A DNA stretch of 64,000 bases from Bryoerythrophyllum caledonicum (lineage: Eukaryota > Streptophyta > Bryopsida > Pottiales > Pottiaceae): contig OZ020514.1 in NCBI GenBank assembly GCA_963971425.1, positions 41,267,158 to 41,331,157 on the forward strand, written 5' to 3'. Shown piece by piece: positions 11,286 through 24,045 of this stretch. The notes under the pieces were generated by a model, which was given only the letters and a program-made list of their open reading frames with translations, was not told where the DNA came from and made no database searches. Position numbers and translations under genes: made by a program. Numbering within the stretch: position 1 is the stretch's first letter; each line of letters begins with the position of its first letter.

Positions 11286-12256
11286 TTTCATAGTCAAAAT
11301 ACATTTTCTTTTTTAGTGAAAAATAACATAATGTCCCAAGTCATACATTTTCACATGTTGTCACCCATTTTCGTGCACGGTAACTAAAATATTTTTTCAT
11401 CTCCACAAAAGACTTTAAAATCGTCATATTTTTCACTTTTCATTTCATTATTGCAGATTTAGTTAAAGATATTCAAAAAATAATGTTATTTTAACTCCAA
11501 AAAATTCTAGGTCACCTTGTGAAATACGTAATTAAAAAAATAAGTAGGGAGTTTCAAATGATGGTGTCAAGAAGTGGAAAAACCGATTGCTTTGACATCA
11601 ACTTAGTTTGAGCTAAGATATACTCCATCACTACGTGCACTGAACTAACAAGAGTGATTGCACATACTTTAGCTCTACTACAACTTAAATGTGCACCATT
11701 AGTAAGTGCAATGAACTTTAAAGAAAATATGCACACTTTAGCTCCGCTAGAGCTAAAGTGTACATACGCATTTACTTTATAATTTTACTGCTGCAAGATG
11801 TGGTGTAAATCTACTTATTGATTGTTGGATTTCCATTCTAAAACATATCAAATTTACAAACAAATACAACTTGAATCCGATGTTGTAGAACCTTTAATTG
11901 TTGCACAATTGTTTTAAATATGCTTCACCTCTCCCTAACGCCTGAAAATTGGTGTAGAAGGAACTTATATCACATGGTGGTATTGAATTTAGACCTAGTG
12001 TAGTGCAAAAATTGGACACTGAGTCAGGTCAAAGCCAACTGATCCACTCAATGCATGGAAGAAAATTGATCTTCTTTTTTAATTCTAAACACTATATTCA
12101 TTCACTTCTCTGCAATCAAAGTTTATGAATTTATTGAGAATATGTCAATTCATTAGTCTTATTTGAGATCCAACGGTTCAAATCAGAAATAATTTTTTTT
12201 AAATTTTCTTCCTATTCATTGCACTAAAAAGAGTTGTTTCAAAGTGTTTTTGGAAT
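11286..12256. other. AT-rich noncoding stretch
   Basis: No supported gene. It holds runs of A/T, repeated TTTAGCTC words around 11590-11770 and the hairpin listed separately. Confidence 0.6.
11733..11761. repeat. 12-bp perfect hairpin ACACTTTAGCTC
   Basis: ACACTTTAGCTC is followed by a 5-nt loop (CGCTA) and its exact reverse complement. Nearby half copies (TTTAGCTCTACTAC around 11670) suggest a small degenerate foldback sequence. No function can be assigned. Confidence 0.55.
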
Positions 12257-13100
12257 AAAGTTGTCTACCTAATTTATGAGTAAATAGATACCAGAGTTGT
12301 CTATCATAACATTGTGATAGTCACGCGTTGTTATGACGCGTTGTGTCGTGACGGACCCTCTTGTCTCAACACAATAAGGTCAAATATGGGCTTTCTCCCT
12401 ACAAAAAGTAACTTAGTTACCTGAGCGTTGACGTAGCCGTCCTAGATGGCAATGACATTTTACGTGTATATCATTTTTTTAACATTTATGGGTTTTATAG
12501 TAGCCCCTCATGTTAAAATTTCGTGAACTTGCATTTTGTGGCGAACGGGAGATCGGGCAGGCGCGGATGGGGCGCGGATGGGGCGCAGATAAGGACTGTT
12601 GATGGGAACTACGGATGGTGCTCAAATAGAACGCGGATGGGACATAGAAGGGCCGCGGATGGGGAGCAGATGGGGGCGGGTGGGGACTGCGGATAGGTGC
12701 AAATAGAGCGTGGATGGAGAGCGGAGAAGGATTGCGGATGGGAGCTTTGGATGGTGTGCGGGTGGGAAGCGGATGGAGGCGGGTAAGGACTGCGCGTAGG
12801 TGCGGATAGGGCGCGGATGGGGAGCGAACAAGGACAACACATGGAAGCTGCGAGTGGTGTACAGATGGTGTGCGGATAGGGAGCGGGTGGGGAGCGGATG
12901 GGGGCAGGTAGGGACTGCGGATGGGTGCGGATAAGGTGCAGATGAGGTGGGGTAGGGACTACGGATGGGTGCGGATAAGGCGCAGATGGGGCATGAATGG
13001 GCGATGGACTAAGACTGCGGTTTAAAATTGCAGATGGAGCGCGGACTGGGCGCAAATTGCCGTGGATGGACCGTGAACTGGGGGCAGACAAGGCGGTTGT
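12257..13100. mobile_element. hAT-like fragment with GCGGATGGG array
   Basis: The left side contains AGTTGTCTAC (12257-12268) and AGAGTTGTCTAT (12293-12304), close to the termini of the two short hAT elements at 20430 and 28295. From 12544 to 13080 there are roughly 30 loosely spaced copies of GCGGATGGG or one-base variants, mostly in one orientation. Open frames across it on the - strand are Pro/Ser/His-rich translations of the array and are not genes. I could not identify the opposite terminus or a target duplication. Confidence 0.45.
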
Positions 13101-14469
13101 GTGATAGTAGATTGAGTTATTATGTGTTTTATTTGTGAGGTTTTGAACGGCAGGATGGGAAGACAAAAACATTGTTTCACAAACACTTTGCCTTATTTAA
13201 AACAACATGGAAGTCCACGTAGGATTTTCCTTGCTACAAAAAGGGATTTAATAGGCCATGCTTTCACGGTTTGTATTTGTACTAAATATCAAAATCAAAT
13301 GAGCTTTTACCCTTTTTTCCATACGAGATTTATGTTCTCGTTGAGCTCATCTTAAGACACTTGCGTTATCTTTTAACAAATGTGCTGCCTCAGCCAAACT
13401 CTCCACCTAACAATATCTTCCACCTAGATTGGAGCGCCAGAAGCGCCACTTAAGACTAAAAACAGGGACAAAGTCACGCCTCTACCTCATGGAATATGTA
13501 AATAATGTTAAAAGTAGTGGTATTTCACCGGCGCTTTGAAGGCTCCCACTAATTCTACACATCTTAAGTCATTTTACAAAGTTGGACTAGAGTCAAGCTC
13601 AACTGGGTCTTTAATCCCCGCTGATTTTTTGAAGCCCGTTCCATTTGTTGTGGTTTTGCTAGATAGTAGATAGGAACATTGGGAATCTTGTTAATCCATT
13701 CATGCACGTCACTAATAAGATGACAAGGCATTTGGCTACCTTGAGAGAGTCATAGTTTCTCCCGCCGTTTACCCGCGATTGATTGAACTTCTTCACTTTG
13801 GCATTTTGAGCATTTGGCAGAAATCACATTGCGTCAACAATAGTGGAGACCATCGCAATGCTTTGTTTTGATTTAATAGTCGAATTTCCCTTGTCCATAC
13901 TAGTATTGAGTTGGTTGTTCACTGCCTAGGAAGACACGCACCTTGGGGTACGATGTTCTACGCCCATGGCCTAGTCGGCATGTGAGGGTCTGCCCTCGCA
14001 ACGCTAGCACCTCGGAAAGACCTCCGACAGCCTACAGGGTCTGGCCATAGACCCCTAGGCCCAACCTTAAGAGCCAATCCATTTTCCAAAATCAGTTTTG
14101 TTGACTTTTCTTAGCTACATTGTTCTATCGACTAGAGGTTGTTTACTTTGGAGACGTGATGAGGTTATGAGTACGATCGGGTGTGAATAATAGTTGTTCC
14201 TCCTAATTTTCAAGGGCTGCCAACGGCACACTTGACCCCGCAAGACGTGCGATGCATAACCAATTGTTGGACCCTATCTCCAGGTAATCCAATTCCAGGG
14301 TGCGGAGGATGTTAAAAAAAAAAGATAATTCTTCCAAGGGCCATTATCAACGTCTCGGGAATCAGCCGCGTCACCGTCCGCTACCACGTGCCGGTTTGGA
14401 AATATTGACCCAATCCCCTTTTAATGCACGGCGCGCATTGCGCCATTGAGAGAGGATTGCCCCATCTCT
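13101..14469. other. Noncoding stretch, no gene recognised
   Basis: I see no supported coding region, RNA gene or obvious repeat here apart from a moderately GC-rich patch at 13920-14060. It ends where similarity to the 3' ends of units B and C begins. Confidence 0.5.
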
Positions 14470-17400
14470 TCCTCGAGAATACACTTAATCGTCACTAAAT
14501 GTTTCTAAAATAAACCGCTCCAGTTTCGTTTTTACAGAGATCTATTGTCCTTCTCGGTTTATCCAACAAAAACTACCAATCAATTGTTCATAGGCTAGAT
14601 ATTCTATTCATACGTTTTTTTTACAGATCTGGATCCTTCCGGATTCCGGAATTTCATATAATGGCTTCCAGAACTAGTTTCCGGACAATCGGAGCATAGT
14701 TTGATTTATCTCTGTTCCTCCTCAGAGAGTCTTCCTGAAGATTTAAACAAGTGACCAGAAGGCCACTGATCCTATTTTGTGTAAGTGGCCGGATTCCCAA
14801 CTGCCTTGTGACTTAAAGTGGCTAGACACCCACTGCCCCAAAACTTAAAGTGGCTGGACACCTACTCTCCCTACTCCACTAACCAGTGATTGATGGCTAC
14901 TGCTAGAGGTCCTATACTCTCACGACATCCGGATGGCCTTCCGAACGCGGTCACGCAAAGATAAGTCTGGACTACAACGACATTCCGGTAAGTACTGTTG
15001 TGATTCTCCGGAGCACGTATCACAGTTTACTAAAGAGGATTCCTTCTAGACTTACACATCAGGCTTTTTCCTATCGTGGGGATAAACTCCGGCCTCGATC
15101 GAAATCCAGGTTCACACGGATTCTACCGTGTCATAGAGATAACCAGGAACACCTCTGCAGTTCATCTCTTTCCATCCTGGCTTCTTCCGGACCCAGGCGA
15201 CTACCAGGAACACCTCTGCAATACACCTCTAGCTCTTCCGGGCGTTCTCCCAATGCAAGTCCAAACCGGTTCCCTCTTAAATAAAACAAGATACCACTTA
15301 CTATCAAAGAGCTTCTCTACAACAACTATTATCACAATAGATCCATTTCCTCACAAAGACAACACTTCTTGCCACAAGAACTAGGAAGCAAATCTAGTAA
15401 TAGGTTCAAAATATATTCAACGTAAAAAAACAAGATGATGAGTTTGCTAAAACTCATCTACTAAGTACTAACTAAGTTTCCTGATCTTGGTCTTATCCTA
15501 TCCGCAAAAAGTCCGGAGAATCTTATCCTAATAGTAACGATCTCATTCCAAAAAATCTGGAAATCAAATCTCAGATCCAAAATTTTCGGGTAAGGAATCC
15601 GGACATCCGAAAATTTGCTGAAGTCTGGGAATTTACAAAATGTCTTAGTTTCTAGGTTAAGTAGCCGGGTGCAACTCTAAGCCCGATTATTAATCGCTAC
15701 CTAACGTAGATTACTAAGCTACTCTTAATTCTAACTAGGGGGGTGATCCAACATTCTTGAATCTTGGACTAGTACACCTTGTGGACCCTTCCCCTTTGGC
15801 CTTGCCGATCTTCTTCCTCTAGGGTGTCGTGGCTGCCGATGGTCTCGGGGATCTGGATCCGGAAGGTGGTGCCGGTGGTCCAGCCGGTGGAGCTGTTTCC
15901 GTGGTGGAATCCACCGCAGTAGCCTCCGGTGCTCCAGCAAATCCCTGGAAAATCGCACATGGGCTCGGAGGGTCCGTCACCAAACGTCGTGCTAGCGGAG
16001 GTGTTGACTTCCGGCGGCCCGATGAGGTAGGAGTAGGTGCAAGCCGGATGGGAAAGGGCGTCTCTTCCGGACTCACCTCCGGTAGTAACTCTGTCCAGTG
16101 CTTGTCCGTACCTGTGTTAGGGTCGCCAAGGGGACTCTAGCTCATCTGTGCAATAGAATCTAGCGTGGTTGCAACTCCCGAGGGTCCGGCTTCATCCGGA
16201 GTGGTTCGGACTCGGATTGAATAGGACCGGTCCTTCGGAGCTTGGGTATTCTGGGTCTTCGGTCCTTCCGCAGACATATTCGCCACCAGCTTTGGCATCA
16301 GACTCCAGGTCTTCTCCATCTTCCAGCCATGGTCGTAGAGTTATCTGATGATGTAAACCATGTTCAGCTTGTCTTCTTTCTCTAGCTGCTCGGTGAAGAG
16401 GAGACTCCGGTTGACAGTGTCAACTGAAAAAATGAGAGTTGCTCGAACCTCGGGCAAGGCGTGGTCTAAGGCATTCCCCCGATCTTCTGCTTCCTTCTGC
16501 ATCATCTTGGCTTCCGCCAAGGCCTTCTTTGTTTTGTCGAGCTACTCTACAAACTTGTCGCAACTCCGGATTATGGCGCCAGCTAATCCTCTAATGCCCG
16601 AAGTTGGCGAGTGTTCTTTAGGAGCTTTCCGATCTGTGTTGGTATGTCGACCAACTTCTCCACCTTTAGCTCCTGCCGAATACCGCCGAGGATGCTCACA
16701 TGTCTTACCTCAGATTGGCAAAGGAGGGCAGCCCGCCATCCCACGTGATGGATGAGCTCCAGCAGGTCTGGTCCGGTTATCCTTGTGAGTGTTGGTGGCT
16801 CTGCCGGCGGCACACGACCTTCTCTAGGAACTGGCCCGGGGGTTTTGTGGGCTTGTTGCGTATCCATGGGCTGGCTGGACATAGCGGGTCCAGGCACCGA
16901 CTCCTTTTGCACAGACCGACTCTTCTTCCGGGGCTGGGGAATTGGCTCCAGCGCTGGAATTTCTACTATCTCCATGCCTTCTTCATCGGATGATGGCTCT
17001 GGTCCGCTGTAGGTCTGGATGTTCAGCAATTCTTTGTACTCGTCTTGCTCTTGCGGCATAAGGACGTCGTGCCGTGCATAGAGGTGAGTGAGGTAAGAGA
17101 GTAGAGGGGTTCTAGACTTCGTTACTTTCTAGAGACCCTTCACCATCCGGATGATCATGTCGCTCATAAGCGACGCCCAACCTACCCTCAATTTTTACCT
17201 AATAGACCCTAGGATGCTGGCTTCCCACTTAGAAACCACCCGTTTTGGTTTCTCTAGGTGGAAAATGGGGTTAAGAAATCTTTCCACGATTTTGGCGTCT
17301 TGGTGCCGCAAGTCGTCGGTGCTATACCCTTCCTTCGAGTCGGCTTGCTTCGTGAATTCGTCCCCCAAGATCTCGTCCTTCTGCTCCGCCGTCTTCACGT

Positions 17401-18065
17401 CTCCGCTCGCAAATGCGTAGGTCTGTTGCCATTTCAGTACACCCTAGGTTTTGGGATGAGCGCGGATCGTACAATCGTATTGATTGTCCGGAGTTCCAAG
17501 AAGCTCCACCACCATCTTGACTTCCTCCACGCCCCATGCGACTTCGAGCAGTCCGCGGCACTTTATGTTGTCGAGGTAGTGCTCGAGGACTGTGAGCTCC
17601 TCCGGATCTTTCGGTATCACTGGCGACACCCGCTGCACCGACGGCAGCATTGTAGGACTTTGGGTTGTCCGAAAGGGTCCTTCATCGGCCATGTCTACAG
17701 ATTAACTGTTCTTTTCACCTCAGAGTCTCTCTGGTCACACCTGCACGCACCGACCTCACTCAAAACCCTCTCTACTGGAAACACTTCCGACTAATACAAC
17801 AAGAAGACAAGAAGTAGGGAGGAGGATGAAAGAGTGAGCAAAGAAGTGGAAGATGAAAAAAATAGCCTTCCGCTCTTATACCCCTATTCGTCTTATTTGC
17901 TCATCCCCTATTTGTCTTATTTGCTGATTCTACTTTTCTACTGTGTTAATCTATCTTTCTAACGATTTAGTACTAGTTTTTTTTGTTTTTGCCGGGTTTA
18001 TAGGTTAACTTTTGGAACCTTGTGGAAACGGATTCTGTAATGCGGAAATTTACCACTTTAAGAAA
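14470..18065 (-). mobile_element. Companion unit A (non-autonomous, single ORF, TCCGGA-rich)
   Basis: Three copies of this unit occur: A (this one, minus), B (40431-44221, plus) and C (44401-47700, plus). They share a 5' leader (AATCCGTT..CACAAGGTTCC near 18035), one gene, and a 1-kb 3' region containing three tandem CCACTTAAAGT-type units of about 33 bp (A: 14777-14870) and a duplicated GGAACACCTCTGCA segment. Their 3' ends match (AAGCATTTAGTG..ATTAAGTG). TCCGG/CCGGA is very frequent, as in the adjoining gypsy element. I found no pol genes and no clear terminal repeats by eye. It could be a non-autonomous relative or an ORF-bearing LTR of the gypsy element. Confidence 0.6.
15731..17692 (-). 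pseudogene. Unit A protein, broken copy of an unrecognised gag-like or accessory protein
   Basis: The N-terminal part (17692-17444) contains GLLEVAWGVEE...TPDNQYD, matching GLMEAAWGTKDE...TLDNQYD of copy B. Later segments match in other frames: FLNPIFHLEKPKR (about 17230), EQDEYKELLNIQ (17050-17010) and a coiled-coil C-terminal part (16320-16137). Several frameshifts and stops break it. One of them follows SKWEASILG, where B and C have TAG in place of this Trp. No zinc knuckle or catalytic motif was recognised, so gag-like is a guess from position and size. Confidence 0.6.
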
Positions 18066-19712
18066 ACACCCAGGCTTACACCTTTACACACAAATGTCAT
18101 TAGGATTCGCTCTAGGGGATGATCATACGCCTAGTTTTAAGTAATATGACTCTAAATGTTTGGTTAAGTTGTCTTTTAATTGAATATTTAAGGTTTAAGT
18201 GTCATTTTTAAGGGGAGTAGGGTTGTTAGCATCACTCTTAGGGGGTATTATAAAGTTAAAACCCAAGGATCTCTCGTACCTAATGAAGGTACATTAGTCC
18301 TTTTAAGATTGTGCTTGTGTCCCAACTCCTAGACCTATGCCACGCTGGGCTAATGGAAGATTCCATTAAACTCAATGCATTGGTTCCTTAATTAAGTTCT
18401 TTTATAAATCAATTATTACCTCATGCAATAAACGCTCCTCTTTACACGTCCGTCCACTCGGCCCGTGCGGATACGTTCTTAAAACAAGTGTTAGTTTCAC
18501 AAAACAAGCACACTTTACGTGTAATCTTAAGACAGGCACTTCCCGCGCTCTATTCTTAAGAACTACCTCTTATTTCTTAAGGTCTTAAGACGACATTTAC
18601 ACTCATGCTCGTCTTTCTTAAGTTTTAACACTCAGCTGTAAGAAAACTGACTACCACTGGATTGTCCTATCTCTATAGACTCTAAATACTTAAGGACGCT
18701 CCTTAAAGGTATCAATTCCTTAAGAAATCCTCTTCTTGAAGATTCACACTTTGTCTTAAGAATACTGATTGTATCTACGTCCGCTTAAGGAATGCTTAAA
18801 GACTTAAGATCTACATCACTTAAAACGTCCAATTCCTTAAGGCCGTAGCAATACATGCTAAACTCACACTTTTATAAAGATTTATCTAATACTTGCATTT
18901 TAGACTAAATCAACACTTCCTGTCTTAAGACTCCAACTTAAGATTTCATGTCCAATGGTTTAAATAACATTCCAATTCTCATGATGACTCTCCATCATTT
19001 CCATGCATACCTCTAATTACTATCACATCAACTTAAAGGTATTTATGCATGGTTCATTCAATCACATTGTACAATTCAATGATACATTAATTCCACATAT
19101 TTAATTATGATTTAATTATAAAGTACAATATGTCACATAATCAATTAACAATGATTAGAGTATTGCTCTAATCTATTATATGAAGTTCAAATGTATTGCA
19201 TTTATGCATAGTATTTGACTCACTATCAAGACTTATTATAATGCAATCACACATAATTACAATCACAATCCAACACAACACAAGTAATTAACAATACTTG
19301 GTTAATAAAAAAGAGTCTTACAACCATAAGATCTCTCATACTAGCTTCCATTCACAAGCTAGGGCTCACTCCATCTTTTCTCGAGGTAATGGCCAAGAAT
19401 GCTAAAAATTCAAGCTAGTCATTCTACTCAACATCCAAGAGGTACACCTCTTGGAAAGAGGTTTTCCCTAGTATTAACCATTAAGATTAATTCCACTAAA
19501 TCTTCACATCTCTTCATATCTATTCATGAAAAGGTACATCCTACCCAAAGGGTGTGAGTTCAACCCTTTTCCCATTATTTCCTATTTCTTGGATATGAAT
19601 AGGTATTTTCCACTTAATTAACTACTTAGTGTAGACTTAATCATTATTTTTTTAATTCTTCATATATCTACAACCCTTTTTACACTTAATTTTCGGAAAA
19701 AGGCTAATTTTG
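18066..19712. other. AT-rich noncoding tail downstream of the gypsy integrase
   Basis: No gene. The stretch lies between the integrase stop and unit A. Its middle holds the CTTAAG cluster listed next and the rest is A/T-rich with many short ATTA/TAAT words. Confidence 0.55.
18520..18950. repeat. CTTAAG cluster
   Basis: About 13 copies of the 6-bp palindrome CTTAAG occur in 430 bp, often as TTCTTAAG or CTTAAGAC, for example 18524, 18556, 18578, 18586, 18690, 18784, 18835 and 18923. The density is far above random for this composition. No longer repeat unit is apparent. Confidence 0.65.
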
Positions 19713-21750
19713 TCATTTTGGCTCTACAGATTCCCACATTACTATTTTTTCACTGGTGAGCGTCCTCGTGAACGCTACCGGTATGGCCTCCCGGATTGTA
19801 AAGCTATACTCTAGATTGTTAGTTCTAGTATCCAGTGATCTCCCATCAAGATCTTCTAGTTGAAGGGATCCGCTTGAATAAATTCTACAAACTCTGAACG
19901 GACCCATCCAGCAAGTATGCAATTTACCTAGAAAATCCATATGACGGCTGTGAAAAAGAAGCACCAGACTGCCCTCCACAATTCCGATTTTTGTTGGCAG
20001 TTTCCGATCCTACATCTCCTTCCGTCGTTCTTGGACTTCCTAGGTCCTTCCTAGAGCATCCATCCGGCTCTCTTCAAGGTTATTAATCTCTTCTAGCCAT
20101 TCACGAGTATCTTCCATCCGGTTACCATGCCAGCCAGCTAGGATCTGGAAGGTCTCCACTTCGATTTCTACCACCTGTAGTATTTTCTTGACCATAAACG
20201 AAAAAGAAAGGACTCTTACCGGTTGTGCTCTTGTACACCGTGTTGTATGCATAGACTACTGATGAGAGCTTCCGGTCCCAGACGGTTTTATGGGAGGTCA
20301 CTACTTTTATCAAGATCTTGCCTATGTTATCGTTGGCGCGCTCCGTCAATCCATTAGCCTTTGGATTATAAGGCGTTGTCTTCCGGTGGTTGATGACGTA
20401 CCGCCCGGTCAAATCTGCAATCACATCGTCAGGGTTGTCTACATAGACGGACAGGGGCCCAAAGACAGCAGACGGACGGACGGACAGGACGGACAACACT
20501 TTTTGGCGGACAATTGCGTGTAAAAAAAATTACAAACCCTAAATCAAATTTTCAACTTACCCCCTAGAAAAATACGTGTGCCAATACGTCAGACCGCTTT
20601 CCACGTCACATCATAGGGTCAGGCGCGCACCTAGAAGGGCCGCACGGGTACCTAGAAGGGTTGCGCGCGTACCAAACAGGGTCGCGCGCGTACGCGAAAA
20701 AAATAAAATAATAAAATAAATAACATAAAATCAAATTCATTACACGCACCCAGCCCTTGTAAGTATTCGCCCGACCTTTTGGATGGGGCGCGTACGGACA
20801 AAGGCCCCGCGCGTACCAAATAGGACCGCACGCGTACAAGAAAAAAAGATTTTTTTTTTTTTTTTTGACTTACGCGCGCGGCCTTGTCAGGAACGCGCCT
20901 AGCCCTTGTTCGTATGCGCGCGACCTTCTTGTCCACGTGTCAGCCACGTATTTGCCTTCGTGGCAGTGGATAAATTGATTTACGTCTAGTCATGGTCAAA
21001 CCAGCATTGACCCTTATCGGACGGACAACAACCTCTATCGGACGGACAGCAAGACGGACGGACACTACCAGACGAGCGGCGAATAAACTTGCACATCGTT
21101 CGAAAAATGGGTTCCTCGATCGCTTACCAATTCCAACGGATGGCCGAATCTCATTATAATTTGCTCAAATAGAAACTTGGCTGCTATTTCTACGTCAATT
21201 TCCTGGGTTGCTCTTGCCTCTACCTACTTTGTGGCATTATCTGTTGCAACTATAATGTACCTATGTCGTTGACTACCCAGGGGTTGAATAGGACCTATAA
21301 AATCCACCCTCCACTTTTCAAATGGTGCCAACGATACAATGGGTGTTAGCGGCCAGTGGTTCCGGAAGGTTGAATTTCCAGTTTGTTGGCACGGGTCGCA
21401 GCTCCAGATGAAGTTTCAGACATCTTGGTTCAGATGTGGCCACAAGTATCCGGCCGACCTGATCCTTTTGACGGTGGTCACGGATGCAAAGTATCCTTTG
21501 AACGGTCCATCATGCAGACTCTGGATAACTATCCATCGGAACTTGGGCTCCAAACACCGCCTTAGCTTCTCATTTGTCCCCAGCCTAACAGAATATCCCC
21601 TATTATCGAATATGGGGCCACCCACTGTTGAAAAACACTCTTCTCCTCCCTGGACAACCGCTGTGGGTAATTCTGAGTTCAGAGGTACTCCCATACTTGT
21701 GTTAGCTTTGGGTCATCGTCCTCCTCAGTCTAGAAAATTAAAATGTCTCC
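19713..21750 (-). pseudogene. Ty3/gypsy integrase, split by a hAT insertion
   Basis: The H2C2 region and first Asp (VDFIGPI, about 21315) lie right of the insertion with the second Asp in VSDRGTHF (about 21125). The catalytic Glu in NGLTERAND lies left of it (about 20345). The C-terminal piece 19979-19713 has the usual SRHMDFLGKLHTCWMGPFRV and ends with TGA. Removing 20430-21091 and one copy of the 8-bp duplication rejoins the core in frame near NDV-IADLTGRYV. A short gap around 20040-20120 is frameshifted. Confidence 0.85.
20430..21091. mobile_element. 662-bp non-autonomous hAT element inside the integrase
   Basis: The perfect 8-bp direct repeat CACATCGT at 20422-20429 and 21092-21099 flanks it, the target-site length of hAT elements. 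The left end is CAGGGTTGTCTACATAGACG; the right end read inward begins CAAGTTTATTCGCCG, a weak inverted match. The subterminal parts are packed with CGGACGGAC/GACGGACAG and the centre (20620-20930) with about ten GCGCGTAC-type words. No gene. Open frames across it are translations of these repeats. Confidence 0.85.
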
Positions 21751-21852
21751 GAGAGCCTGGAAGTCTTCTGAATCCGGAATGTCCTCCGCGGTTCCGGAAT
21801 TAAGAAACTTGTCTAGAAAGTCTGCCTGAAGCTCATTCAGATTTTCCGATCC

Positions 21853-23200
21853 GCGCTATCTAGACAAGTAATCTGCATTCAAATTGGACTTATCGGATTT
21901 CACAACCACCTCGTAATTGAACTCCTGGAGAAGAAGGATCCACCGTGCAAGTTTTCCGGACAAGTCCGGCTTATTAATCAGATACTTTAAGGAATCATGA
22001 TTGGTGTGGAAGATTACCTTGTATCCGAGGAGGTAGTGCCGGAATTTCTCACAAGCATAGATGACCGCCAGGGCCCCCCATTCCGTGGTGGTGTAGTTCC
22101 TCTCTGCCGGATTCATCTGCCGGCTAGCGTAGTAGATTGGCCGTTCCCGTCGCTCTCCATCTGGGTGCCATAGGATTGCTAATAAACACCATCTAGATGC
22201 GTCCATTGTGACAAGAAACTCTTTTGACCAGTCCGGTGGGGCTAAAACTAGGGCCGTCACCAGTCGCCTCTTCATTTCTTTGAAGGCCGCTTGCCGGATT
22301 TCTGTCCAAGCGTACTCAATCTCCTTTTTCAACAACTCCGTCAAGAGCATGGCTATACGGGCATATTTTTCAATAAACCTCCGGTAGTACCCTACACAGC
22401 CTAGGAAACCACGGAGTTCCTGGAGATTCCGGGGTGGAAGGAGAGCGAGCATGACCATGATCTTTCGGAGATCAACCGCAATCCCGTGCCGGTTGACTAT
22501 GTGCCCCATCAATAGTCCGGAAAACCATGCCAAAGAAGCACTTCTCCGGATGTAGTTTGAGATTCGTCTCCCGGCATCTTTGAAACGTTTTCCAGAAGCA
22601 GGCCAAGTGTTCCATCCATTTGCTGTAGACAGCAAAATCATCAATGAATACTTTGAGAATGTGTCTAAGGAAATCCTAGAAGATGTCCATCATCAACCGT
22701 TGAAATGTTCCGGGCGCGTTGCTGAGTCCAAACGGCATCCGATTGAACGCATAGGTCCTCCAATCCGTGGTGAAGGTAGTTTTAAGTTGATCCGTCTTCC
22801 AGATCGACACTTGGTTGTATCCGGAAAACCCATCGAGGGAGCTGAAGCACTCCTGTCCGGCTACGTGATCCAACACCATGTCGATAAAGGGTAGTGGAAA
22901 ATGATCTTTTTTGGTCACCGCGTTCACTTTCCAGAAATCTTAACGTACCCGGATCTTCATTTTTCCATCCGGACCCACCTTCTTAAAAACGATCACGATG
23001 GGAGAAATCCATTCGGAATTGTTGACCGGATAGATGAATCCGGCCATCAGCAGCTTGTCTTATTCCTCCTTGACCATCATGGAGTACTTCGGGTCGAGCC
23101 GGTACTGACGCTACCGGACTGGTATCGCTCCGTCCGTCAAGTCAATGTGGTGTTCCCCCAACTCCGGTGGTATTCCCACAAGATCGGAAGGTAGCCATGC
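21853..23200 (-). pseudogene. Ty3/gypsy reverse transcriptase and RNase H
   Basis: Reading from 23200 downwards: a YRLDPKYSMMVKEE start, KKDHFPLPFIDMVLD, FSSLDGFSGYNQV with the first catalytic Asp (about 22840), MPFGLSNAPGTFQRLM, and VFIDDFAVYS with the paired Asp (22650-22630). RNase H follows with VTMDAS, TTTEWGALAV and HTNHDSLKYL, keeping D, E and D. It ends in LNADYLSR at 21856. Stops at 23111, 23060, 22940 and 22676 and a frameshift near 22640 disable it. All visible catalytic residues survive. Confidence 0.85.
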
Positions 23201-23616
23201 AAAGACGTCCTCAGACTCCGTCAGCAACTTGATGTACTCCGCTTGCTCGTCTTTAGATAGTTGCTTCCCCAAGAAGAAGGTCTTTCCATTGAATACCTGA
23301 CTAGTTTGTAGTCTTCCGGAGATACCATTATTTTAATCTGGTCCAATTTATTTATTTATTCATCTATTTCCGGTTCGATTTGAAACTCTGACCTCCTAGG
23401 GGTAGTCTCTAATGATCCGGAAGGTACTCGTGGAAGAGCTCCTTTGGCTATTTGCTTCCGAATCCAGTCAGCAGAAAATTCAACGTTGGATATCCCCAAA
23501 GATTGATCGCATACCTTGTCATCCGGTGCCATCGATCCTTCAGCCAGATTTCGGAAGAGGTCCTATTGCGGAATGGGTTCCGGAAATCCGCAGTTTTTTT
23601 CCGTTAGTTCGCTGAA

Positions 23617-24045
23617 CTAATGTACTTGGTAAGATTGGATGGAGTGTGATGCTTCCGGGTCCGTCCAATCCGAGGTGTAGCCGTCCGAGTCTCCCGTCTC
23701 CCCCTGATGTTGTTCCGGACGCCACGTCAAACAAACGGCCGGATCTACAAATAAGAAGGCCCTCTTGGCCCAGTTCACTTTCACCCCTGCTAGGTATAAC
23801 CATGGTCTTCCTAGCAGTAGAGGGAATGGTCTCCCCTCTCCTACACGAATGATGAGGTAGTTCAACTCGTAAGTCAATCTGGAAATCTTTGTAGGTATTC
23901 CGAACAACTTCCCAATCGGAACCACCCTCAATTGGTCCGCCATCCGCAGGGTTTGGTTCGTGGGTTCGAATGTGATATATCCTAGATCTGCTGCCGTACT
24001 TCCTAGAATCAAGTTCACTCCAGATCCGCCGTCTACATGAACATT
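23617..24045 (-). pseudogene. Ty3/gypsy aspartic protease segment
   Basis: The active-site motif reads VDGGSGVNLILG (about 24034-23999), followed by an open stretch with PLLLGRPWLYLAG near 23800, the second conserved motif of retropepsins. The catalytic Asp is kept. The reading frame ends about 60 residues after it in acidic low-complexity sequence. Confidence 0.7.

Noticed and set aside
12609-13172. Pro/Ser/His-rich protein on the minus strand
   Set aside because: It is a translation of the GCGGATGGG array, open in several frames at once.
13900-14300. Possible structured RNA gene in a GC-rich patch
   Set aside because: No cloverleaf, box elements or terminator could be drawn by eye.
15000-15384. 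Conserved small protein shared with 43292-43681
   Set aside because: The similarity is at DNA level over the whole 3' region of units A and B, including stops and noncoding repeats.
20606-20936. Arg/Pro-rich protein
   Set aside because: Translation of GCGCGTAC repeats inside the 662-bp hAT element.
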